DNA of 64,000 nucleotides from Planctomycetaceae bacterium (GCA_018658605.1 JABHUV010000152.1:1-64000), one strand, 5' to 3'; shown: positions 1-9,080, counted from the first letter of the stretch. Notes: a model not told the origin generated them from the letters alone. Made by a program: numbers and translations.

Positions 1-264
1 GAACGCCCAGATTTATTGAAAGATTTAGCCGAACGACATGGTGCGCGAGACACCACGATCCGCAAAGAAGCACTGGCGGAACTCGACAATATGGAAATTC
101 GTCCTTCACAATATAACCCCGGCAACGAAATCCCCGAAAAGAACTTGGCCTATCGCTTCGCCAAGAAATTCTGGTTCAACGATTATGGCGCCTATACACA
201 ACATTTCAAAGCCGACGAGTGGATCGATACGCGAACTGATAATCCACAAAAACCTACGAAGTAA
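1..264 (+). CDS. C-terminal fragment of an unrecognised protein
   Basis: The reading frame is open from the first base (E-R-P-D-L-L-K...) and ends at a TAA at 262-264, so this is the last 87 residues of a gene that begins before the window. A TTG at 16 is present but there is no reason to think it is the start. The piece is hydrophilic, rich in charged and aromatic residues (KKFWFNDYGAY, ADEWIDTRTDN), with no membrane segment or cysteine motif. It lies 45 bases upstream of the squalene-hopene cyclase on the same strand, so it may belong to the same terpenoid transcription unit. I do not recognise the family; it does not look like the C-terminus of HpnH. Confidence 0.6.
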   Translation, partial: ERPDLLKDLAERHGARDTTIRKEALAELDNMEIRPSQYNPGNEIPEKNLAYRFAKKFWFNDYGAYTQHFKADEWIDTRTDNPQKPTK

Positions 265-309
265 CTCGCCGCTACTAAAACATAAGCCCTCCCTGTCTTT
301 GCGCTTGTC

Positions 310-2205
310 ATGGCAACTACAACCGAATCCGTAACAACTTCGCCTCTACATATAGCGTACAAGACCGCTCGTGATTATTTATTAGATCAACGTATGGGTA
401 GTGATCATTGGACCGGACAACTTGCTGCTTCGTCTCTATCGACTGCCACTGCGATCAGTACTCTGGCCCTCGTCCGACAACACTATCCGGCCACAACTAA
501 CAAACCATCAGCTCTACCGACAATAAATCAACTCTCGCAAACCATCAACAACGGTCTAGCTTGGCTTGCAAATCATCAAAATCAAGATGGGGGTTGGGGT
601 GACACCAACCTTAGCTACTCCAACATTGCCACAACACTCTTAGTCATCGCAGCTTTTAAACTGGCTGACCAAGAATCGTCTAATGTGAAATTACTACAAG
701 CCGCTCAACAATATATCGACAACATCGGCATCGAAGAGGGACTGCGAAAACGATATGGAAAAGACAAAACGTTTGCGATTCCCATCCTTGCCAATGCCGC
801 GTTGGCAGGTATGGTTCCCTGGAAAAAAGTAACAGCACTCCCCTTCGAGCTCGCCTGTTTTCCAACCGCCGTTTATCGATTTCTCAGGCTACCTGTTGTA
901 AGCTATGCCATTCCTGCATTAGTTGCGATTGGCCAAGCTCGCTTCCTTCATCGTCGCCCACGCAATCCTCTAACATGGCTAGTCCGCAAACTCACTTTAA
1001 ACAAAAGCCTACGTGTTCTCCAACGCATCCAACCAACGAGCGGGGGATATCTAGAGGCAATTCCATTAACGTCGTTTGTGACAATGAGCCTCGCAGCTAC
1101 CGGACGCTCACATCATTCAGTGACGACGCAAGGCGTTAACTTTTTGATGAGCACGCTTCGCGAAGATGGCAGCTGGCCAATTGATTCAGATTTGGCAACG
1201 TGGAATACTTCGTTAGCAATCAAAGCCTTAGATCAATATGAAACAGACGTCGCCACAATTGACGCTACAACATGGTTGCTAAGTTGCCAACATACAGAAC
1301 GTCATCCTTATACGGGAGCTAATCCCGGCGGGTGGGGCTGGAGTAACTTAACAGGCGCGGTTCCTGATTGTGACGACACACCCGCCGCACTCTTGGCGCT
1401 TGACGCCATTCGTCGATCCGACGGTTTTTCCGCGATCGATTTTCCCCAATTGACCACGGCCGCCATGGCCGGCGTTAAATGGATGTTGCGTCTGCAAAAC
1501 CGAGATCATGGCTGGCCTACATTTTGTCGCGGCTGGGGCACCTTGCCATTCGACCGCAGCGGGGCAGATTTAACGGCGCATGTATTACGTGCGTTGAAAG
1601 CCTGGGAGCAAGAGATATTATCGCCTGCTGGACCGTTTCATGGCAAACCAGAAAAGCTTCAACAACTTATCGATGGTGCTTTCGCATACTTACAACGGAA
1701 GCAAAATAGCGACGGGAGTTGGTTTCCGCTGTGGTTTGGTAATCAAGATCACAGCGACGAAGAAAATCCTGTCTACGGAACTGCCAAAGTCTTGTTGGCT
1801 TACCATAGGTGGGGTAAATCTGAAGATCCAATTGCGCGACAGGGATATCAATGGCTCGTAAACCAAGCAAACCACGATGGTGGCTGGGGTAGCGGTGTCG
1901 ACAAATCTCGTAATGACGCCGGACAATTATGTATCAACCGCTCAGGAAGCGGTGTAGAAGAAACTGCATTAGCCATCGAAACATTACTGACAGCCCCAAA
2001 GTCTGAATTAACTCAAAATACGCTAAATAAGGGACTTGAGTGGATGATTCGTAGTGTAGAGAATGGTAGCTATAAGGACTGCAGCCCAATCGGGTTCTAC
2101 TTCGCGAAGCTGTGGTATCATGAACGTTTATATCCAGTCATCTTTACGGTTTCTGCTTTAGGTGTTGCAATGCAACGATTGAATCAACAAAACAAACAGA
2201 ATTAA
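310..2205 (+). CDS. shc: Squalene-hopene cyclase family protein
   Basis: Class II triterpene cyclase that would protonate and cyclise squalene (or a related polyprene) to hopene/hopanol at the membrane. At 631 residues it has the normal family length. The catalytic acid motif is D-C-D-D at residues 353-356, the expected DxDD. QW-type repeats recur through the protein (QNQDGGWGD, REDGSWP, NRDHGWPTF, NSDGSWFP, NHDGGWGS), as in the two alpha/alpha barrels of the family. The N-terminal part (DHWTGQLAASSLST) differs from the usual proteobacterial start but suits planctomycete forms. The ATG at 310 is the first in frame after the upstream stop. Squalene synthesis genes (hpnCDE or sqs) are not in the window. 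The next gene makes prenyl diphosphates, consistent with a shared isoprenoid pathway. Confidence 0.92.
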   Translation: MATTTESVTTSPLHIAYKTARDYLLDQRMGSDHWTGQLAASSLSTATAISTLALVRQHYPATTNKPSALPTINQLSQTINNGLAWLANHQNQDGGWGDTNLSYSNIATTLLVIAAFKLADQESSNVKLLQAAQQYIDNIGIEEGLRKRYGKDKTFAIPILANAALAGMVPWKKVTALPFELACFPTAVYRFLRLPVVSYAIPALVAIGQARFLHRRPRNPLTWLVRKLTLNKSLRVLQRIQPTSGGYLEAIPLTSFVTMSLAATGRSHHSVTTQGVNFLMSTLREDGSWPIDSDLATWNTSLAIKALDQYETDVATIDATTWLLSCQHTERHPYTGANPGGWGWSNLTGAVPDCDDTPAALLALDAIRRSDGFSAIDFPQLTTAAMAGVKWMLRLQNRDHGWPTFCRGWGTLPFDRSGADLTAHVLRALKAWEQEILSPAGPFHGKPEKLQQLIDGAFAYLQRKQNSDGSWFPLWFGNQDHSDEENPVYGTAKVLLAYHRWGKSEDPIARQGYQWLVNQANHDGGWGSGVDKSRNDAGQLCINRSGSGVEETALAIETLLTAPKSELTQNTLNKGLEWMIRSVENGSYKDCSPIGFYFAKLWYHERLYPVIFTVSALGVAMQRLNQQNKQN

Positions 2206-2295
2206 TCGACACATACGCAGCAAATAAATGTTCAAGCATTAACCGGTTCTAGAACATCGACACACGTATTATCAACGAATAAACACTCAAGGATT

Positions 2296-4191
2296 TTGAC
2301 TTTGGCTTCTGTATCATCAACTGGTGACGACACTAAGGTACCAGCTGACATAGCCCCACCAACACGTAAATCGGGGCGCCGCAAAACATCTCACCTCAAA
2401 CAGGTGCCAGAACCGCAATCACTGCGCGATGAAATCCGTGACCGCTGTCGTGAAATTACTAACAAAATTGATAAATCTCGTCCAATGACGAAAGATGAGA
2501 TGGAAGTCGTTGTGCGACAAATTCTAGACGAAATGGAACTCAAAGAACATTTCATCGGTTGGACCATGGTTATGTTCGCGTCGGAATTCTGGCGAGACCA
2601 AGTAGCCGCTGTTCCACCCTCGCGGCGATTATTCCTGTTGCCACATTGCCTAAAACACTCAGAAGGCTGTCCAGCAGACTACGATCAGTTCGGTCTGGAC
2701 TGCAAAACTTGTGGCGCCTGTAGCATTGCGGATTTTCGCGGACTGGCCGAGGACTTAGGCTATCGAGTCTTAGTTGCTGAAGGATCACCGATCGTCCTCA
2801 AGATTATAGTTTCTGGTTATGTCGACGCCGTCGTCGGAGTTGCTTGCCTCAACGTGCTTGAAAAAGCGGTTGATAAAATATTACTTGCCGGCATCCCTTG
2901 TATGGCCGTACCGCTATTGTCCGATGACTGTCGTAACACTTCCGTTGATGAACGATGGGTCGATGAGATGATCCGCTTGGAATATGACAATTCCACACCA
3001 CAGACGTGTACCTATATGCATTTGATGCGAGCATCTGCGGCGTTGTTTGATCCCGATACGCTTGAAGAGCTTATCCCCCGTATCCGCGGAACGATGCGCA
3101 TCGCCGAACACTCCAGTGCCGCGGACTTAGCAGCCATGGACCCCATCGGAGCGACCGAAGCCGTCGCCTATGATTTCCTGAGCAAAGGCGGTAAACACTC
3201 GCGTCCTTTTATCACTCTAGCAACCTACGATGCCTTGACGGGTGGGCGAGCCACACAACGTGACGGTGACAAAACGATCGCCAGTTGGACAAATTCGGTT
3301 AAACGCACAGCGATGTCAATCGAAACGTTTCACAAAGCATCACTTGTCCATGACGATATCGAAGACGATGACCCGTTTCGCTATGGCGAACAAACGATTC
3401 ATAATCGCTATGGCACACCCACCGCTATTAATATCGGCGACTATTTAATCGGCATGGGGTATCGCTTCGTTAGTACCGAATCACGAACGCTCGGAGCTGA
3501 TGTAACAGCTGATATTTTAGATGTTTTAGCAGCAGCACATACTCGCTTGTCCGAAGGACAAGGCGCGGAATTATTATGGCGCGATGCCTTAGATAAACGC
3601 CTCAAACCTATAGATGCCTTGAAAATATATGCTCTAAAAACATCCCCAGCATTTGAAGCGGCGATGTTATCGGGCATCCGTATGGCACAGCCCATCGATG
3701 ACTATCGACAACCCGTTAAGCAGTTCGCACGGAACTTAGGTGTCGCTTTTCAAATTCTCAATGACCTCTCGGACTGGCAAGGCGATGACTTCAATAAAAT
3801 GGAAGCGGGCGGAGATGCACTTGGTGGCCGACCTACCCTGCTACACGCTCTCGCGCTAGAAGCGTTAAATGAAACGGAACAAACTGAGCTACTTGAACTA
3901 ACAACCCACGGATCCCATGCACCCGCCGAGCGCGTTCAACGAATCAAACGTTTATATGAGAAAGCTGGAGTGTTTGAACTGGCCGATCGCTTGATCGACA
4001 AACACCAAGCTCGCGCCGAAGCGGTAGCCGATGATATCCATCCCGAGGACCTGCGTCGTTTGATGTATTTCCTCATCGATTCGATTCTGGACCGACCCGA
4101 AATTTCGGTGCCACAAGTTACAACCATACCGATTGACAGTCATGCAGCAACCACACAAGCAGTCGCGCCAACAGATGCCATCAACGACTAA
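2296..4191 (+). CDS. DUF116 domain fused to polyprenyl synthetase
   Basis: A two-domain protein of 631 residues. Residues about 80-250 match DUF116, with cysteines at 118, 125, 136, 139 and 142 that could hold a metal or Fe-S cluster. From about residue 270 it is a trans-prenyl diphosphate synthase (FPP/GGPP synthase class), which condenses isopentenyl diphosphate with allylic diphosphates. The first aspartate-rich motif is intact (SLVHDDIEDDDPFRYG, starting near residue 350). In the second the first Asp is Asn (ILNDLSDWQGDD, N489), a change in a metal-binding position. The start is a TTG at 2296 (another TTG lies two codons on); no ATG exists before residue 64. It follows the hopene cyclase by 90 bases, suggesting it supplies prenyl precursor for that pathway. 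DUF116 function is unknown. Confidence 0.85.
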   Translation: MTLASVSSTGDDTKVPADIAPPTRKSGRRKTSHLKQVPEPQSLRDEIRDRCREITNKIDKSRPMTKDEMEVVVRQILDEMELKEHFIGWTMVMFASEFWRDQVAAVPPSRRLFLLPHCLKHSEGCPADYDQFGLDCKTCGACSIADFRGLAEDLGYRVLVAEGSPIVLKIIVSGYVDAVVGVACLNVLEKAVDKILLAGIPCMAVPLLSDDCRNTSVDERWVDEMIRLEYDNSTPQTCTYMHLMRASAALFDPDTLEELIPRIRGTMRIAEHSSAADLAAMDPIGATEAVAYDFLSKGGKHSRPFITLATYDALTGGRATQRDGDKTIASWTNSVKRTAMSIETFHKASLVHDDIEDDDPFRYGEQTIHNRYGTPTAINIGDYLIGMGYRFVSTESRTLGADVTADILDVLAAAHTRLSEGQGAELLWRDALDKRLKPIDALKIYALKTSPAFEAAMLSGIRMAQPIDDYRQPVKQFARNLGVAFQILNDLSDWQGDDFNKMEAGGDALGGRPTLLHALALEALNETEQTELLELTTHGSHAPAERVQRIKRLYEKAGVFELADRLIDKHQARAEAVADDIHPEDLRRLMYFLIDSILDRPEISVPQVTTIPIDSHAATTQAVAPTDAIND

Positions 4192-4262
4192 TGCATAGTG
4201 AATCGCTCGCCTGCCGCCCTTCTATCCCACCCGAAAATACTTAAACCTAAACCCTATCTATT

Positions 4263-4808
4263 GTGACCCAGCAAATCCCAGCTCCGGATCTTGAAACACT
4301 GCTTAGTCTTTTCTACCAAGACATTGCCCAGTTTGGCACGATAGCAGCAACCCCAGCCGATGCTATGCCTGCCGTAGCGCGAAAATTATTGGACCACGAA
4401 CACCACATGACGGTAACCGTAGAGGACTACCATAATTGTGAAGTCGATGTTCAAGTGCTGGAGACATTGTTCGACGGGCAGGCTTACAGCCGTAAAATTT
4501 TACTAACAAAACAAACCGATAGTACGGTCGTCCAGTTCGGTATTGTGCGCTTGCATTTTGAGTTCCTCGCGACCCATGTACAACAAGAAATCATGGCGGA
4601 AGAAACGCCACTTGGTAGAATCTTAATTAACCATAACGTGCTGCGGCGTGTCGAATTGTCGCAACTGTGGAAAATCCAAGTGGGTCAGGATTTAGCTGAG
4701 CTATTCCGCATTACACCTGACACAATCGTTTATGGTCGTACGGCGTGGATCTATTGTAATGGGGAACCAGCCATCGAACTGCTCGAGGTTGTCACACCTG
4801 CGCCTTAA
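4263..4808 (+). CDS. Chorismate pyruvate-lyase (UbiC)-like protein
   Basis: A 181-residue soluble protein with a GTG start. The C-terminal half resembles the UbiC/UTRA fold: a TPLGRIL segment followed by a hydrophobic strand pair ending YGRTAWIYCNGEPAIELLEVVTP. Arg77 (AYSRKILLT) and Glu175 (IELLEVV) fall where UbiC has its substrate-binding Arg and catalytic Glu, so a lyase reaction releasing pyruvate and 4-hydroxybenzoate (or 3-hydroxybenzoate) from chorismate is plausible. That is inferred from motif position only. It sits between the prenyl synthase (71 bases upstream) and a flavoprotein (38 bases downstream), which could fit an aromatic-prenyl product. An enzymatically inactive or ligand-binding member of the fold is the alternative. 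Confidence 0.6.
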   Translation: MTQQIPAPDLETLLSLFYQDIAQFGTIAATPADAMPAVARKLLDHEHHMTVTVEDYHNCEVDVQVLETLFDGQAYSRKILLTKQTDSTVVQFGIVRLHFEFLATHVQQEIMAEETPLGRILINHNVLRRVELSQLWKIQVGQDLAELFRITPDTIVYGRTAWIYCNGEPAIELLEVVTPAP

Positions 4809-4855
4809 GATAACTACACTCAATTAACCAACATCCCTATCTCGTTTTGAACACT

Positions 4856-6109
4856 ATGACAGCACCCGCTTTTAAAGACGAATATGATTGCATCGTCATC
4901 GGCGCCGGTCCGGGCGGATGTGCTACTGCGGCAATGGTCGCACAAGCGGGATACGAAACGCTGTTGATTGAACGCGAAAAACTACCACGATTCCACGTGG
5001 GTGAATCGCTAATGCCTGAGGCATTCTGGTGTTTTGAACGACTCGGTATGCTCGATAAAATGCGGGAAAGCGATTTTATCCGTAAAAAAAGCGTGCAGTT
5101 TGTTAGTCACAGTGGCCGAGAATCCAATCCCTTTTTCTTTGAAAAGCATGACCCCCGAGAAAACTCTACGACGTGGCAAGTTGAGCGAGCGGAGTTTGAC
5201 AAGATGCTATACGACAATGCTGCCGAGCATGGCGCTGATTGTCGAGATGAAACCCGAGTGTTGGATGTGCTTTTTGATGGTGACCAAGCAAACGGAGTGA
5301 CCCTGCAAACAAGTGACGGTAACCCCCACTCTATCGCTTGCAAAGTCGTCGTGGATGCGACTGGTTTGAGTGCCTTATTGGCAAATAAAATGAATCTCAA
5401 GCAAGATGATCCTGATTTGCGTAAGATCGCCATTTGGTCCTATTTTGAAAATGCCGAGCGCGAAACAGGGCCTCACGGTGGAGCAACCATCATCTTGCAT
5501 ACTGAGAAAAAAGATTCTTGGTTTTGGTTTATCCCGTTGCGCAATAACATTACGAGCATTGGAGTGGTCGGAAATCGCGACTATATGCTAGAAGGTCGCG
5601 GTAAGCCAGAAGAAATTTTTGCCGCGGAGTTGCAGTTATGTTCCGCGATGCAGGGGCGGTTGGACAAGGCAACGATAACCGACAAATATCGGGTTGCGCG
5701 TGAATTTTCTTACACGACTAGCCAACAGAGCGGCCCTGGGTGGGTTCTAGTCGGCGACGCCTTTGGTTTTATAGACCCCATTTATAGTTCCGGTGTTTAT
5801 TTTGCTTTGAAGTCGGGACTCCTCGCGAGCGATGCTATCGTAGCAGGATTACAAGCCGATGACGTCTCCGGCGAACAGTTGGGGAATTGGATCGCCGAAT
5901 ACGGCGCGGGGACCCAGTGGATTCGGAAACTAGTGGATGCTTACTACGTAAATCCTTTCAGCTTTGGCCAGTTTTTGAAAATGCACCCGCAATATACGGG
6001 CGCTCTAACCGACCTGCTAATCGGTCGTATTTTCCACGAAGGGGCTGGCCGGATTTTTGACGATATGGACCCTGCCATCCAAGCAGCAACTGCCGGCAAA
6101 CACGAATAA
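4856..6109 (+). CDS. FAD-dependent oxidoreductase (geranylgeranyl reductase / halogenase-like)
   Basis: The N-terminal dinucleotide-binding motif is GAGPGGCATA with an acidic end to beta-2 (LLIER). A GDAFGFIDPIYSSGVYFAL motif lies in the C-terminal half, the FAD phosphate-binding GD motif typical of geranylgeranyl reductases and flavin halogenases. Length (417 residues from the ATG at 4856; a TTG at 4847 is also possible) suits that family. Likely roles are reduction of prenyl double bonds or oxidation of an aromatic or acyl intermediate. I did not find the K-x-x-x-x-x-W-x-W-I-P halogenase motif, although a WFWFIPLRNN segment occurs mid-protein. It closes a four-gene colinear block with the cyclase, prenyl synthase and UbiC-like gene. 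Confidence 0.8.
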   Translation: MTAPAFKDEYDCIVIGAGPGGCATAAMVAQAGYETLLIEREKLPRFHVGESLMPEAFWCFERLGMLDKMRESDFIRKKSVQFVSHSGRESNPFFFEKHDPRENSTTWQVERAEFDKMLYDNAAEHGADCRDETRVLDVLFDGDQANGVTLQTSDGNPHSIACKVVVDATGLSALLANKMNLKQDDPDLRKIAIWSYFENAERETGPHGGATIILHTEKKDSWFWFIPLRNNITSIGVVGNRDYMLEGRGKPEEIFAAELQLCSAMQGRLDKATITDKYRVAREFSYTTSQQSGPGWVLVGDAFGFIDPIYSSGVYFALKSGLLASDAIVAGLQADDVSGEQLGNWIAEYGAGTQWIRKLVDAYYVNPFSFGQFLKMHPQYTGALTDLLIGRIFHEGAGRIFDDMDPAIQAATAGKHE

Positions 6110-6238
6110 CTTCCAAACAATCTATTCGTGGTCGAAACATAAAAACTCGCCGCCGGCAGCCCCCTATAGTGATCGATTACGTTAAACTAGTTGTTTGGCT
6201 TTGGTAACTCCAAAATCCTTTCGATGAGAATAAATCCT

Positions 6239-6481
6239 ATGAGTAAACGTTGTGGAAAATGCATCATCATCGGGCTCGTTTGCCTGTTGATCGTTCTGCA
6301 TCACGATATCTGGAACTGGGAGAATAAGGACCCTATCTTTGGATTCATGCCCGTTGCTTTGGCATGGCATGCTGGAATTTCAATCGGCGCCAGTCTAGTT
6401 TGGTATCTGGCAACTCGGATTGCTTGGCCCACCTTCGAAGACGATGAACCGATATCCAGCATGACTTCGGAGGATGCTTAA
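6239..6481 (+). CDS. DUF3311-like small membrane protein, symporter partner
   Basis: A small protein of 80 residues (starts at 6224 or 6191 would add 5 or 16 residues; I chose the ATG at 6239, just before CGKCIIIGLVC). It has two predicted membrane segments (CIIIGLVCLLIVLHH and LAWHAGISIGASLVWYLATRIAW) separated by a short loop with GFMPVALAWH, and an acidic tail. This is the layout of DUF3311 proteins, which are commonly encoded immediately upstream of sodium:solute symporters. The next gene starts two bases after the stop and is such a symporter, so the pair is almost certainly co-translated and the small protein is probably an accessory subunit. Confidence 0.75.
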   Translation: MSKRCGKCIIIGLVCLLIVLHHDIWNWENKDPIFGFMPVALAWHAGISIGASLVWYLATRIAWPTFEDDEPISSMTSEDA

Positions 6482-6483
6482 AC

Positions 6484-8508
6484 ATGACACAACTAATCAT
6501 TATCTCTATCTATTTAGCATTACTGTTAGGGCTCGGTTTCTTTTCTAGCAAACTGTTTCGTGGTACGAGCAAGGACTATATGCTCGCGAGTCACAGTATT
6601 GGGCCGTTCATGTTACTGATGTCCTTGTTCGGCACAACAATGACCGCCTTTGCGCTCGTGGGGTCAACCGGCGAGTCCTTTAAAGAAGGTGCTGGAGTCT
6701 ATGGATTGCTCGCATCCTCAAGCGGAATCATCCACTCACTTTGTTTCTTCGTACTCGGCGTAAAACTATGGAGCCTTGGTAAAAAACATGGCTACACCAC
6801 ACAGATTCAATTTTTTCGCGATCGACTCGAAAGTGATCGTATCGGGATCCTGCTATTCCCAATCCTTGTCGGTCTAATCATCCCCTATCTGCTCATTGGT
6901 GTAATGGCTTCAGGGACGGTTATCAACAGTATCACCGAAGGCGCCTTCACCACTACCTTTGCCCAATATGACTATGGTGTGCCACCTTGGATGGCTTCGC
7001 TAGTCATTTGCCTCGTGGTTCTTATCTACGTCTTTTTTGGAGGGATGCGTGGAACTGCCATTGCAAATACAGCACAAACCATTGTGTTTATGATTCTCGG
7101 CTTAATCACGTTTGTCATCATCTCCGATAAACTTGGTGGACTCGAAGAATCAACCAATAAAGTTCTTGCCAAAAACCCATCCAAAATGATACGGTCGGTC
7201 GATCCAAAGGATTCCGACAGCTATGCCGCCAGTTACAAAAAATGGACTGTGTTTGCTCAATACGAATATGCCAAAGAACATAAAAGTCTAGAACTCGACC
7301 CCGCTGATGAAAAAGCTGCCATCGCAGCGTTTCCAGTTGCTGGTCCTGCTGGTTATTTGAAAAAAACACGTGGACCAGCTGTCTTTGCAAAGAAAGCTGG
7401 GTTGCTGAGTGACCTCTCGATTCTAGATCAGAATTTGGCGTTGTTAATACAAGATAATCGCTATGAAATGCCCAGCGACAAAAGTGCGGTGGATCAGCGA
7501 ATTTCAGATTCCAGCATCATGACGCATCATGAAATTATGGCCTTTCCGCGATTGCCTGGTTCGGATGCAAAAGGACTATCGCTTTTCGGAGATTTCGTAG
7601 GCAATCCCAATGATAAATTGGCCTCTGGCAGAAACAAATGGACCCGTAAGAAAGCCAAGGGCGTTTTCCGTGCTACACATTGGGCACCCGATCCACCACA
7701 TGGCATGGACCCTTGGAAATTCTTGACTTATTTCTTTGTCCCGCTTTCCGTCGGTATGTTTCCCCATTTATTCCAACATTGGCTGACAGCTAAAAGTGCT
7801 GACAGTTTTAAGCTAGCTGTTGTTGCCCACCCTATCTTTATTATGATCGTCTGGGTGCCATGCGTTCTATTAGGTGTTTGGATGACTAGTGCGACAGACC
7901 CTATATCCGGGGCCCCTATAATCGCTGCGCATTTCCCTCCTAATGCGGTATTGCCGGCAGCAGTCAAAGCACTGACAGGTCCACTAATGGCTGGGTTGTT
8001 AACCGCAGGAATCCTCGCAGCAATCATGTCCTCGCTCGATAGCCAATTTCTATGCGTGGGTACTATGTTCACGACAGACATCGTTTCACATTACGCCGGT
8101 AAGAATCGTTTTACCGACAAACAATTGATCACGATTGCACGAGTATTTATTGTATTAATCGTCGCGCTTACGTATCTGTTCTCATTATTTGAACCGCGAC
8201 GCGTATTTACGCTTGGCGTCTGGTGCTTCAGCGGTTTCTCAAGCCTGTTCCCCTTGATTTTGGCAAGTCTGTATTGGAAGCGACTAACCAAACTTGGTGC
8301 CTATGCCGCAATTTTGGCAGCCGCTATATCATGGGTCTACATGTTTGCCGACGCCAATTACGCCGCGAACGCTAACTATACTGTTTTTGGCGTAATGCCA
8401 GTCGCCACCATGATCACGTTGACCACGATTGCAATGATTGTTGTCTCGCTAATCACGCCCTCACCGAGCAAGGAAACGCTCGATAAATTCTTTCCCGCAG
8501 AAGAGTGA
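6484..8508 (+). CDS. Sodium:solute symporter (SSS family) with large hydrophilic insert
   Basis: An inner-membrane cation-coupled uptake protein of the SSS/SSF family. The N-terminal part shows typical segments (LALLLGLGFFSSKLFRG, DYMLASHSIGPFMLLMSLFGTTMTAFALVG), and the C-terminal half continues with helices including AAIMSSLDSQFLCVGTMF, a family hallmark. At 674 residues it is longer than the usual 450-550. The extra length is a charged, soluble segment at about residues 212-405 (KKWTVFAQYEYAKEHK, DNRYEMPSDKSAVDQR) inserted after the sixth or so helix. The substrate is not predictable; pantothenate, proline, sugars and carboxylates are all used in this family. The gene starts 2 bases after the DUF3311-like gene. 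Confidence 0.88.
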   Translation: MTQLIIISIYLALLLGLGFFSSKLFRGTSKDYMLASHSIGPFMLLMSLFGTTMTAFALVGSTGESFKEGAGVYGLLASSSGIIHSLCFFVLGVKLWSLGKKHGYTTQIQFFRDRLESDRIGILLFPILVGLIIPYLLIGVMASGTVINSITEGAFTTTFAQYDYGVPPWMASLVICLVVLIYVFFGGMRGTAIANTAQTIVFMILGLITFVIISDKLGGLEESTNKVLAKNPSKMIRSVDPKDSDSYAASYKKWTVFAQYEYAKEHKSLELDPADEKAAIAAFPVAGPAGYLKKTRGPAVFAKKAGLLSDLSILDQNLALLIQDNRYEMPSDKSAVDQRISDSSIMTHHEIMAFPRLPGSDAKGLSLFGDFVGNPNDKLASGRNKWTRKKAKGVFRATHWAPDPPHGMDPWKFLTYFFVPLSVGMFPHLFQHWLTAKSADSFKLAVVAHPIFIMIVWVPCVLLGVWMTSATDPISGAPIIAAHFPPNAVLPAAVKALTGPLMAGLLTAGILAAIMSSLDSQFLCVGTMFTTDIVSHYAGKNRFTDKQLITIARVFIVLIVALTYLFSLFEPRRVFTLGVWCFSGFSSLFPLILASLYWKRLTKLGAYAAILAAAISWVYMFADANYAANANYTVFGVMPVATMITLTTIAMIVVSLITPSPSKETLDKFFPAEE

Positions 8509-8738
8509 TTCTTAATTTCACGCGTTTATGGTAATTCGTGTAATTTTGAGTCGCAATTCGTGGTCGTTTTCTTCCATTTGCCCTTGTGGGCAACCGACCG
8601 TAACCTAGAATTGATTGTTTCCCTCCTCCATTTACCTACACGTGTAGGTTAGTCCAAGGGACTGGAACCGAGTCCTGGGGAGGCGACGAACGTAAAATAA
8701 GTGGGCAGCTAAGCTGGCTCGTTCAGGAGTATGAATAA
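8509..8738. promoter_or_regulatory. Leader region of rpsR with a perfect 16-base palindrome
   Basis: A 230-base gap between the symporter and rpsR. It contains a perfect palindrome, ACCTACACGTGTAGGT, at 8634-8649 and a Shine-Dalgarno site AGGAG at 8725-8729, nine bases before the rpsR start. The length and the palindrome make it a candidate for a ribosomal-protein autoregulatory leader or an operator. I could not fit it to the known S6:S18 leader motif. Confidence 0.4.
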
Positions 8739-9008
8739 ATGGCACCTTTTGCAGGTAACAAGGCGCGTAAGCGCAGTAAAGTACGATCACGGTCACGCAA
8801 GAAAGATCCAATCTTTGTAGATGGCGTGCGCCCCCGTCCAATGTTTGTTGATTACAAAGACATTGAACTGCTCAAAAAGTTAATCAATCGACACGGCCGT
8901 ATCGTTGGCCGTCGTAAAACTGGCTGTACAGCAGCAAGTCAACACGCTGTAACACAAGCTGTTAAGCGAGCTCGATTTATGGCTTTACTTCCATACGAAG
9001 ACGTTTGA
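8739..9008 (+). CDS. rpsR: 30S ribosomal protein S18
   Basis: An 89-residue S18 with a basic N-terminal extension (KARKRSKVRSRSRKK) and the conserved core DYKDIELLKKLINRHGRI followed by RRKTGCTAASQHAV and KRARFMALLPY. S18 pairs with S6 on the platform of the 30S subunit. AGGAG nine bases upstream fixes the ATG. Unlike most bacteria, the gene is not in an rpsF-ssb-rpsR-rplI operon: a symporter precedes it and a strong terminator follows within 50 bases, so it is monocistronic. Confidence 0.96.
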   Translation: MAPFAGNKARKRSKVRSRSRKKDPIFVDGVRPRPMFVDYKDIELLKKLINRHGRIVGRRKTGCTAASQHAVTQAVKRARFMALLPYEDV

Positions 9009-9044
9009 TCTGAGTCGGCAAATAAAGCCACCAAAAAACAAACC

Positions 9045-9080
9045 AAACGCACGATCCCTCAAATGATCGTGCGTTTTTTT
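9045..9080 (+). terminator. Rho-independent terminator of rpsR
   Basis: A perfect inverted repeat (AAACGCACGATC paired with GATCGTGCGTTT, 12 base pairs) with an 8-base loop, ending in a run of seven T at 9074-9080. It begins 36 bases after the rpsR stop. This is the clearest intrinsic terminator in the window. Confidence 0.93.

Noticed and set aside
1..264. C-terminus of HpnH (hopanoid radical SAM enzyme) upstream of the cyclase
   Set aside because: The fragment lacks the cysteine-containing C-terminal pattern expected for HpnH, and no other hopanoid gene family fitted.
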